Below, in pieces: positions 1-5,954 of a stretch of DNA of 11,937 nt (positions within the stretch are counted from its first letter, which is position 1; each line of letters begins with the position of its first letter). The position numbers and the translations under genes are program-made. The DNA is from an uncultured Campylobacter sp. GTDB lineage: Bacteria > Campylobacterota > Campylobacteria > Campylobacterales > Campylobacteraceae. The stretch covers positions 1 through 11,937 of the forward strand of contig NZ_CALJPC010000032.1 of assembly GCF_937981295.1 (NCBI RefSeq), written 5' to 3'. Below the pieces are notes generated by a model, which did no database searches, was not told where the DNA came from, and worked only from the letters and a program-made list of their open reading frames with translations.

Positions 1-56
1 AATTTAAAAACGAATTTAGCAGTTTTAAAAGTAGACTTAAGGACGGATTTTAGATT

Positions 57-278
57 ATGAAATTTTTAAATTTAAAAGTTGCTGCCGCCGTACTCGCGCT
101 GCTGCTCGCAGGCTGCGACGGATGGAAGCACCATCTAAGCAGCGACGGCACCTCGCTCGCCTCCAAGTTTGACCTCTCCGAGCGCACGCTAAAGATTGAG
201 GCAACGACAAGCCGCTCATGCTGTTTTTCTATACCAGTAGCCGAATTTAGAAATTCTGAAATTTTAAAATTTAGATAA
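57..278 (+). pseudogene. Remnant of a thioredoxin-like lipoprotein (frameshifted and truncated)
   Basis: The open frame gives 73 residues. It starts with a lipoprotein signal peptide: a lysine near the start, a hydrophobic core, and the lipobox LLAGC with the lipidated Cys at residue 20. After residue 48 (KIE) the frame becomes unconvincing. From base 200, in a frame shifted by one, the DNA reads GNDKPLMLFFYTSS before a stop at 248-250. That string resembles the first beta strand of thioredoxin-fold proteins, which is normally followed at once by a CxxC pair. Here it runs into AT-rich DNA instead. I infer a one-base frameshift plus loss of the rest of the gene. The nearest ribosome site, AAGGA at 39-43, is rather far from the ATG. 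A real small lipoprotein of 73 residues is the alternative. Confidence 0.5.
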
Positions 279-315
279 AATTCTACGATTTGGAATTTTG
301 ATAAAATTTCTGTGG

Positions 316-1113
316 CTACCAGCTCCCGCTAGCACCGCCTCCGCCGAAACTTCCGCCGCCCCCACTGAAGCCGCCTCCGTTAAAATCGCCACTTCCTTTA
401 AATCCGCCAAAATCCCCGGATGAGCCTCCTCTCATGCGCGATGAGCGCGCGATTTTGCTTATGATGTCTGCGCTCGAGATTATATCCTCGTCGCTTCTAC
501 TGTGGCGCGTCACGCGGCGGCTTAGTATCGCAAAAAGCAAGACCGCAAAAAGCACCATAAAGATCGCAAAGTCCTTGTTGCTCGGATCCTGCTGCGCGTT
601 GGCGTTAAGCGGATCAAATTTTATATCGCCGCCTTCGATCGTGCCGATGATCGCCGAAATCCCGCTAATGACGCCACTTTCGTAATCTCCCTGCCTAAAA
701 TAGGGCAGAATTTTATTGCTGATGATGCGTTTGGCGCGCATATCGGTTAGCACGCCCTCTAGCCCGTATCCGACCTCGATACGCACTTTATGCTCGTGTG
801 GAGCGACAAGCAGCAGTACGCCGTTGTCGCGCCCTTTTTGCCCGATACCAAGAGCGCGCGCCTGCTCTACGCCGATTTCCTCGATAGAGTAGCCACCGAG
901 CGATTTTAGGCTTACGAGCATGATCTGGTTTGTGGAATTTTTATCGAAAGTCGTTAAAATTTCATTCAGACTCTCTCTCGCGGCTGGGCGTAAAATACCA
1001 GCCTCATCGATTACAGCGGTGCCGTTTGGGCGGGCTAGATACTCGCTAGGTACGGCGACGCTTATTACAAATAGCGCCATTATGGCAAAAGCAAATCTCC
1101 AAGCCACTCTCAT
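316..1113 (-). CDS. Secreted/membrane-anchored TPM-domain protein, YgcG family
   Basis: The 265-residue product has the YgcG architecture. It has an N-terminal hydrophobic signal segment (about 5-22) and a TPM domain (about 30-160) opening with AVIDEAGIL. The domain contains GRDNGVLLLVAP and VRIEVGYGLEGVLTD (about 94-124). A membrane segment (182-198) and a basic stretch follow. The tail is almost pure Gly/Ser/Phe and ends GGGGSFGGGGASGSW, a tail typical of this family. The TPM domain would lie in the periplasm. The family's biochemical role in bacteria is unsettled; plant relatives act in photosystem II repair. It is the last gene of the operon and its ATG overlaps the stop of the preceding TPM gene by ATGA, with a GGTGGAG ribosome site just before. 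The family call is firm; the function is unknown. Confidence 0.88.
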   Translation of the reverse strand: MRVAWRFAFAIMALFVISVAVPSEYLARPNGTAVIDEAGILRPAARESLNEILTTFDKNSTNQIMLVSLKSLGGYSIEEIGVEQARALGIGQKGRDNGVLLLVAPHEHKVRIEVGYGLEGVLTDMRAKRIISNKILPYFRQGDYESGVISGISAIIGTIEGGDIKFDPLNANAQQDPSNKDFAIFMVLFAVLLFAILSRRVTRHSRSDEDIISSADIISKIARSSRMRGGSSGDFGGFKGSGDFNGGGFSGGGGSFGGGGASGSW

Positions 1114-1703
1114 TGCAGCTCCACCAAGGTCTCTTCTATATCGTTATTTTCGCTATCTTTAGGCACTCGCATAGCTAGCTCGCACAGCGCGTCCATCGCC
1201 TTTAAAACAGCAGGCTCAAGGCCTTGCGTGCTGGGGTTAAATTCCGTCGTGATACGTTCAAACTCGCCCTTAGAGATAAACTCCGCCGCTCGCGCGCCGC
1301 AGATGATATGAGCGCAGCGTTCGCGGACGCATACGCAAAACATTATCGCTTCTTTTACGCTACCGTAGCGCTCGTAAAATTTTTGCATCGCAAACTCGCC
1401 CGAGAGCCGAAGTCTGCGAGATTTAGGCGTGATTAGAGTTAAAAGCGTGGGGCATTTAGCTAGCAGAGCTTTAATCGCAATGAAGCTAAGTGCTACGATT
1501 TGCAGTAGCTCAGCTTTGCTTATTTGCGGCACGAAGCACAGAACGATGCCGATCGCAAATGCCGTCACTGCCGCCGCGCCGTAGCTGGCTTCACAGTCCT
1601 CGCTTGCTTCGCGCGCGACCACGCAGACGATCTGCGCACCGCTTGCGACTTCGGCTTTCGTGATTAGCTCGTGGATTTTTTGCTTGCACTGCTCGCTTAG
1701 CAT
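1110..1703 (-). CDS. TPM-domain integral membrane protein
   Basis: The 197-residue product resembles the second kind of TPM protein, often found beside YgcG. The N-terminal part (1-35) has the helix and the SGAQIVCVVAR strand that match TSGEIVPVVAR-type sequences of the family. Two closely spaced hydrophobic segments (about 42-58 and 64-82) form a membrane hairpin. The C-terminal part (about 103-180) continues with the FYERYGSVKEAIMFCVCVRER pattern. There is no signal peptide, so the soluble parts are probably cytoplasmic. The protein is unusually rich in cysteine: ten, including C123, C125, C130 and C135. It starts 15 bases after lemA ends, with AAAGG before the ATG, and overlaps the next gene by ATGA. 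This arrangement suggests it works with LemA and the YgcG-type protein. The exact activity is unknown. Confidence 0.75.
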   Translation of the reverse strand: MLSEQCKQKIHELITKAEVASGAQIVCVVAREASEDCEASYGAAAVTAFAIGIVLCFVPQISKAELLQIVALSFIAIKALLAKCPTLLTLITPKSRRLRLSGEFAMQKFYERYGSVKEAIMFCVCVRERCAHIICGARAAEFISKGEFERITTEFNPSTQGLEPAVLKAMDALCELAMRVPKDSENNDIEETLVELQ

Positions 1704-1718
1704 TTGCCGCCTTTAGCG

Positions 1719-2432
1719 TTATTTAAACGAGACGCTAGGGGCTTTTTGGCTTGAGCTATCAGCGCTAAAGCTAGGTTTGGCGCCGCCTAGTCCTACGATG
1801 CGCGCGATGATATTTGTAGGGAAGGTTCTAATTAGTTTGTTGTATTCCTGCACTGAGGCGATGTAATCCTTGCGCGCTACGGCGATACGGTTTTCCGTGC
1901 CTTCGAGCTGATTTTGCAAGTCGGCGAAATTCTGATTTGCCTTAAGATCCGGATAACGCTCGACTACCAGCATCAAGCGCGATAGGGCCGAGCTAAGCTC
2001 GCCTTGAGCGCCGTTAAATTTCGCAAACGCCTCCGGATCTTGCGCTAAACTTTCTGCATTAATATTGACAGCGGTTGCCTTAGCGCGGGCATTTATAACG
2101 CCTTCTAAGGTATCTTTTTCATGGCTAGCGTAGCCCTTGACGGTTTCTACGAAATTTGGAATCAAATCGGCGCGACGCTGATATTGGTTTTGCACCTGGC
2201 TCCACGCGGCCTTAACTTCTTCATCTTTGCTTACGAGTTTATTATAAACCGGCACTGCAAATATTGCAAACGCAATCGCCGCAATCACTAAGACGATTAG
2301 GGCTTTGATTAAGATATGAAGCCCTCCTTTTTGGCGCGGATACTCTTCTCCGCCAAAGCTCTCGCCTCGCGCAGATAAGCCTTTATCGTCGTAACCTATA
2401 CGCTCGTTATTTTCTCCTTGCAGCTCTTTCAT
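1719..2432 (-). CDS. lemA: LemA family membrane protein
   Basis: The 237-residue product is a LemA protein. It has a single membrane segment (about 39-62), followed by PVYNKLVSKDEEVKAAWSQV and the family signature QYQRRADLIPNFVETVKG (83-100). A long, mostly helical domain follows (about 70-215), with ARAKA, LMLVVERYPDLKANQNF and ENRIAVARKDY. These stretches are hallmarks of LemA. The helical domain should lie outside the inner membrane. A charged N-terminal extension of about 38 residues before the membrane segment is longer than in many LemA proteins. The start is backed by AAGGAG at 2439-2444, and the ATG overlaps the alr stop by ATGA. LemA genes often neighbour TPM-domain genes, as here. 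The molecular function is not established. Confidence 0.93.
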   Translation of the reverse strand: MKELQGENNERIGYDDKGLSARGESFGGEEYPRQKGGLHILIKALIVLVIAAIAFAIFAVPVYNKLVSKDEEVKAAWSQVQNQYQRRADLIPNFVETVKGYASHEKDTLEGVINARAKATAVNINAESLAQDPEAFAKFNGAQGELSSALSRLMLVVERYPDLKANQNFADLQNQLEGTENRIAVARKDYIASVQEYNKLIRTFPTNIIARIVGLGGAKPSFSADSSSQKAPSVSFK

Positions 2433-3442
2433 TGAAATCTCCTTGGGATGTTGGAATTTAATTTGACTAAAATTTCATATTCGATCGTGCCGAAGCGCTT
2501 TGCCCAGGCTCGCGCATCGTCCAGCACGCAGATGCGCTCGCCGCTGAATTCTGCGCAGAAGCTATCCATCGACATTTTTCCGAGCATTTTTTGCCCGCTT
2601 GCAAGCGCTAGCTTGCCCTCGCCGTCGTAGCGAAATAGCCCATCGGCATAGCCTAAATCGTATGTGCCGATCCTCATATCGCGTGGCGCTTCAAATTTCG
2701 CGCCGTAGCCCACGCACTCGCCTTTTTTTAGCACGCGCGAGCTGATTAGATCGGCATAGAGCTTTAGCACAGGGCGTAAATTTAGGCTCTCGTCAAATTG
2801 CGGATAGCCGAACTGCGCCATACCCACGCGTACGTATTCGTCCTCAAAGCCCGCACTTCGCTCGATAGCTGCGGAGTTGCTCGAATGAAATTTTAAATTT
2901 TCAAAGCCCGCGGCGGCGGCTTTTTGCCTCGCAAGGCGCTTAAATTCTATAAAATTTTGCCTCTGCGCGAAAAAATCTCCACTTAGCTCGTCGCTTGCGC
3001 GAAAGTGTGTGAAAAAGCCACGAAGCTTAAATCCGCCCGCCTTGCATAGCCTAAGCGCCTCATCTAACTCGCTCGCACCGATGCCGTTTCTGTGCATAGC
3101 AGTATCTGCAGCGATATAAATTTTAAGCCCTCGTTTAAGACGCGAGAAGTAGCTCAGATCATTTACCGCGTAGCAAAACCGCTCATCCTCGTCCCCGCGC
3201 GGAATGTGCGAAAGCACTAAAATTTCGCCGAATAGATCCGCGATCTGCGCAGCTTCCGCAGCACTTCGCGTTACGGCGCGTACGAAGCCTAGTTTCGCCG
3301 CTTCCTCGCAGCAAAGTCTGCAGCCATGGCCGTATGAATTATCCTTGGCTACCAAAAATACTCGCTCCGCTCCACCTACTTTGGCGGCGATTTGCGCTAG
3401 ATTGTGCGCATAAGCGGCGCGATCTAAGATGATCTCAGACAT
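2429..3442 (-). CDS. alr: Alanine racemase
   Basis: A PLP-dependent enzyme that interconverts L- and D-alanine in the cytoplasm, supplying D-Ala for peptidoglycan. The 337-residue sequence has the PLP lysine K33 in VAKDNSYGHG (usually VKANAYGHG). It also has DTAMHRNG (113-120), RVGMAQFGY (205-213), the catalytic tyrosine Y246 in VGYGAKF, GKMSMDSF (288-295) and the closing YEILVKLNSNIPRRF. It is shorter than the usual 360-380 residues, as is typical of epsilonproteobacterial versions. The ATG lies 8 bases inside the upstream small gene and has no strong ribosome site, so translation is probably coupled to that gene. Downstream it overlaps lemA by ATGA. Asp in place of Ala after the PLP lysine is a mild deviation. 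Confidence 0.95.
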   Translation of the reverse strand: MSEIILDRAAYAHNLAQIAAKVGGAERVFLVAKDNSYGHGCRLCCEEAAKLGFVRAVTRSAAEAAQIADLFGEILVLSHIPRGDEDERFCYAVNDLSYFSRLKRGLKIYIAADTAMHRNGIGASELDEALRLCKAGGFKLRGFFTHFRASDELSGDFFAQRQNFIEFKRLARQKAAAAGFENLKFHSSNSAAIERSAGFEDEYVRVGMAQFGYPQFDESLNLRPVLKLYADLISSRVLKKGECVGYGAKFEAPRDMRIGTYDLGYADGLFRYDGEGKLALASGQKMLGKMSMDSFCAEFSGERICVLDDARAWAKRFGTIEYEILVKLNSNIPRRFQ

Positions 3443-3680
3443 CGAAATTTAGTCCGTAAGTGCGGTATAAATATGGCAGCAGCTTGCGCGCGGCGTAATC
3501 GTAGCCGTAGAATTTCGCGTAAATTTCTTTCAAGCTAGCCGCGCCTGCGCGCTCGAAATCAAACACGTCGGTATCCTCGATTTTTGGCACGCGCTCATCT
3601 AAGAATTTAAAAAATTCCGCTCTCGCAGCCAAAAGCTCTTTTATATTTTTCTCAACCTCTTGCTTTTCAGATTCGTTCAT
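3435..3680 (-). CDS. Small conserved-looking hypothetical protein (81 aa)
   Basis: I do not recognise this family. The protein has 81 residues, is charged, and is likely helical. Residues 1-30 could form an amphipathic helix (EKQEVEKNIKELLAARAEF). It ends with an aromatic-rich segment, YAKFYGYDYAARKLLPYLYR. There is no signal peptide or membrane segment, so it is probably cytoplasmic. It is likely a real gene. An AAAGGA ribosome site sits at proper distance within the end of the preceding gene, the ATG overlaps that gene's stop by ATGA, and its own end overlaps alr by 8 bases. Being wedged between the hexose-phosphate mutase and alanine racemase, it would be made with them. That says nothing firm about its role. 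Confidence 0.7.
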   Translation of the reverse strand: MNESEKQEVEKNIKELLAARAEFFKFLDERVPKIEDTDVFDFERAGAASLKEIYAKFYGYDYAARKLLPYLYRTYGLNFDV

Positions 3681-5047
3681 CTCTGGTCCTTTAAATTTTC
3701 TAGTTTGCCTAAAAATACGCGCTGCATCTCGTCGCGAAACTCGGGGCTGCTGGCCTCGAAGCGGGTTACGATCACAGGCGTGGTGTTGCTTGCCCGTACG
3801 AGCGCCCAGCCGTCATCAAACCGCACTCTGATGCCGTCGATCTCGATAATATCGCGGATGGGCGGCAGCTCCGCGATACCTGCGTGGATTTGAGCTTTAA
3901 GAGCCTCGATGATCTTAAATTTCGCCTCCTCGCTCGTATTAAATTTAATCTCGTCGGTGCTAAAAACTCGCGGTAGCTTGTCTAGTTCGGCGTCTAAATC
4001 ATATCCTTTAGCTACGAGCTCAAGCACGCGCATCATCGCATATACGCCGTCATCAAAGCCGAAATATCGCTCTTTAAAATAAATATGCCCGCTAACCTCC
4101 GCGGCAAGATCAATACCGAGCTCCTTCATCGCCTTTTTGATATTGCTGTGGCCGGTCTTGCCCATGAAGCTTTTGCCGATCTTATCGATGGTGTCATACA
4201 TCGCTTGAGAGCATTTAACCTCGCCTAGGATGCGCGGATGGGTCATATTTAGGGCAAGCAGGCAGGCTAGCTCGTCGCCTTTTATATTGCGGCGCGGCGT
4301 AAGCACGGCGATCCTATCTGCATCCCCGTCAAAACCAAAACCCAAGCTCACGCCGTCTTGCTTCATCGCGACTTTAAGATCCGCTAAATTTTTCTCCTCG
4401 CTGGGGTCTGGGTGGTGGTTTGGGAAATTACCGTCGGGCTGCGGGAACAAAACTTTAGCGTTTAGATCCAGCCTTTCGATGATTTTAGTAGCGGTAACGC
4501 CCGCGGCGCCGTTTGCGCAGTCGATTATAAAGGGCGTAGCAAAGCCCTTAAGAGCCGCAAATTCCTTCTCAAAATATGCTAGATACTCGCTTAAGATGTC
4601 GTACCTCTGGGTGCTTATATCGGTTGGAATTTTAAAATTTGAACTCATCAGCTCTCGCACCTGCGCGCCCAGACGTTTCAAATCCGCGCCAAAGAAGCTA
4701 TCCGTGCCGATCGTTATCTTAAAGCCGTTGTAATTTTTGGGGTTGTGCGAGCCGGTGATCATTACGTTTGCGTTAAATTTATGCGTAAATACGCTAAAAT
4801 AGCCCACCGGCGTCGGTAGCAAGCCGATATTATAAACCCGCAACCCGGCGAAATTTAGCCCGCTTACGAAATAGCCGAAAAGCTCATCCGCGCTAAGACG
4901 GGCGTCGTATCCCACGCTAACGCGCTCAAGCCCGAGATTTGCGATATGTTTGCCAAGAGCAAAGCCGATCGCTTTTACGCTGCGCTCGTTTAACTCCTCG
5001 CCCACGATACCGCGAATATCGTATTCTCTAAAGATATCTTCGATCAT
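3677..5047 (-). CDS. Phosphomannomutase/phosphoglucomutase (alpha-D-phosphohexomutase)
   Basis: It moves phosphate between C6 and C1 of mannose and/or glucose, feeding nucleotide-sugar synthesis for surface glycans. The 456-residue length and all four active-site loops fit the AlgC/ManB-type bifunctional group. The phosphoserine loop is TGSHNPKNYNGFK with S100. The metal loop is DGDADR with D240, D242 and D244. The sugar-specificity loop is EVSGHIYF (317-324; GEMSGH in most members). The phosphate-binding loop is RASNTTP (418-424). The opening IFREYDIRGIVGEEL is also typical. AAAGG at 5054-5058 supports the start. It is the first gene of the six-gene operon. Whether mannose or glucose is preferred cannot be told from sequence, so I give no gene symbol. 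Confidence 0.93.
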   Translation of the reverse strand: MIEDIFREYDIRGIVGEELNERSVKAIGFALGKHIANLGLERVSVGYDARLSADELFGYFVSGLNFAGLRVYNIGLLPTPVGYFSVFTHKFNANVMITGSHNPKNYNGFKITIGTDSFFGADLKRLGAQVRELMSSNFKIPTDISTQRYDILSEYLAYFEKEFAALKGFATPFIIDCANGAAGVTATKIIERLDLNAKVLFPQPDGNFPNHHPDPSEEKNLADLKVAMKQDGVSLGFGFDGDADRIAVLTPRRNIKGDELACLLALNMTHPRILGEVKCSQAMYDTIDKIGKSFMGKTGHSNIKKAMKELGIDLAAEVSGHIYFKERYFGFDDGVYAMMRVLELVAKGYDLDAELDKLPRVFSTDEIKFNTSEEAKFKIIEALKAQIHAGIAELPPIRDIIEIDGIRVRFDDGWALVRASNTTPVIVTRFEASSPEFRDEMQRVFLGKLENLKDQR

Positions 5048-5134
5048 AAAATTCCTTTAAATTTAAATCGCGGTATTTTATAAAAACTTGCTTAATATTT
5101 ATATTATAAATGATAAAATCGCCGCTAAAATTCC
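5048..5134. promoter_or_regulatory. Divergent promoter region between the mutase operon and creA
   Basis: This short AT-rich gap separates two divergent genes and must hold both start regions. On the minus strand, TATAAT at 5108-5103 would give a leader of about 50 bases to the mutase gene. On the plus strand, TATAAA at 5105-5110 or GATAAAAT at 5112-5119 could serve as -10 for creA. The candidates overlap, so the two promoters may compete. No -35 is convincing, which is normal for Campylobacter sigma-70 promoters. The exact sites are inferred. Confidence 0.45.
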
Positions 5135-5145
5135 AAAGGATGATT

Positions 5146-5637
5146 ATGAAAAAATTTATTCTAGCAGCGATTTTAGCGGCTTTTGCTTGCGCGGGCGATT
5201 ACGAGCTCGTAGGTAGCGTAAATACTTCGTTTAGAATTTTTGGCAAAGACGATCGCATCGAAGTTATCGCGGTTAAAGATCCTAAGGTTGATGGAGTGAC
5301 CTGCTACGTCTCTTACGCCAAAAAAGGCGGCGCCAAAGAGATCATCGGCGTGGAGGAGGACCGCTCCGAAGCCTCTGTTTCGTGCGTGCAGACAGCGCCT
5401 AAAATCATCATCAAAGAGGAGTTGAAAAAAGAGGATATTTTTGAAAAACGCAGCTCGTTAATTTTCAAAAAGACCCACGTAGTTAGGCTTTACGACGCGG
5501 TGCAGGGCTCGCTAATCTATTTGGTTTATTCAGATAAAGTGATCGACGGCTCGCCCAATAACTCGATCTCGGCGATCCCGTGCCACCAAGCCGTGGGCGA
5601 CGTGTGCGAGCTCGCATATGCCCAAGGCAAAAAATAA
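5146..5637 (+). CDS. creA: CreA family periplasmic protein
   Basis: The 163-residue protein matches CreA of E. coli along its length. It shares the opening VGSVNTSFRIFGKDDRIEV, the DPKVDGVTCYVSYAKKGG segment, SEASVSCVQ, a KKEDIFEKRSSLIFKKTHVVRLYDA block and LVYSDKVIDGSPNNSISAIP. The N-terminus (1-16) is a signal peptide, probably cut after ACA, so the mature protein is periplasmic. I chose the ATG at 5146 because AAAGGA (5135-5140) sits five bases before it; an in-frame ATG at 5110 would put this site inside the gene. The protein ends with an extra pair, PCHQAVGDVC, beyond the two central cysteines, so two disulfides are possible. Despite the name, CreA has no established biochemical function. 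Confidence 0.85.
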   Translation: MKKFILAAILAAFACAGDYELVGSVNTSFRIFGKDDRIEVIAVKDPKVDGVTCYVSYAKKGGAKEIIGVEEDRSEASVSCVQTAPKIIIKEELKKEDIFEKRSSLIFKKTHVVRLYDAVQGSLIYLVYSDKVIDGSPNNSISAIPCHQAVGDVCELAYAQGKK

Positions 5638-5644
5638 TAAGAAG

Positions 5645-5682
5645 GAATTCCGCAAAGATAGAATTTTATCGCAGCGGAATTC
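5645..5682 (+). terminator. Inverted repeat after creA, possible terminator
   Basis: Perfect 9-base arms, GAATTCCGC at 5645-5653 and GCGGAATTC at 5674-5682, surround a 20-base loop that can itself fold (GATA/TATC). It starts 7 bases after the creA stop. There is no T-run on the plus side, so a classical intrinsic terminator is uncertain; it could instead protect the transcript end. Confidence 0.4.
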
Positions 5683-5900
5683 TAAATTATAAATTACGCG
5701 ATGAGATGACGCATGAAATTTAATAGAATTTCGCCAAATTCCGTAGCATTTTATAAAATTTTATCCGCGCCGTTAAATTCCTAAGCGAATGCCTAAGAAG
5801 AGAATTTTACCGCTTTATTAAAGCATCTTAACGCATATTCGCGCTACGCTAGCGGACGATGCGCTTGCAGGTTGTAAGTCGTAAAATGAAAAATTAAGCA

Positions 5901-5914
5901 ATTTTTGCTAAAAT
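5901..5914 (+). promoter_or_regulatory. ccsBA: Probable -10 region of the ccsBA promoter
   Basis: ATTTTTGCTAAAAT has the T-rich run, G and TAAAAT (5909-5914) pattern of Campylobacter sigma-70 promoters. It would start RNA near 5921, giving a leader of about 34 bases before the ATG. It overlaps a small dyad, TTAAGCAA / TTGCTAA. The same GCTAAAAT core occurs before petA. Confidence 0.5.
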
Positions 5915-5954
5915 CTCGCGATTTTGAAAACCCTCGTAAATCTAAAGGAAATCA

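Larger units (their letters stand above)
5638..5954. other. Non-coding region between creA and ccsBA
   Basis: I found no credible gene in these 317 bases. The region holds a hairpin just after creA, a 12-base perfect palindrome ATTTTATAAAAT at 5748-5759, a small GC-rich hairpin at 5842-5854 (CGCTA, loop CGC, TAGCG), two copies of AGAATTTTA (5660-5668 and 5801-5809) and the probable ccsBA promoter near its right end. Confidence 0.6.

Noticed and set aside
1..60. Possible tail of an upstream gene: frame 1 stays open from the edge to TGA at 58-60, making an ATGA overlap with the lipoprotein start
   Set aside because: Only 19 codons are visible, another frame is also open to 51, and the residues match no family I recognise.
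294..308. AATTTT-GAT-AAAATT hairpin after the last operon gene as a terminator
   Set aside because: The stem is only A-T pairs with no adjoining T-run on the minus strand; it is probably part of the general AT-rich repeat background.
434..685. Plus-strand frame of 83 codons
   Set aside because: It is antisense to the YgcG-type gene, whose family motifs are clear; it has no recognisable motif or ribosome site.
4230..4733. Plus-strand frame of 167 codons
   Set aside because: It lies antisense inside the phosphohexomutase gene, over the metal-binding loop; its residues look like a random shadow of GC-skewed codons.
5841..5880. GC-rich stretch with small hairpins, considered as a tRNA or small RNA
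   Set aside because: No cloverleaf, anticodon arm or T-loop sequence could be found, and the stems are only five bases.
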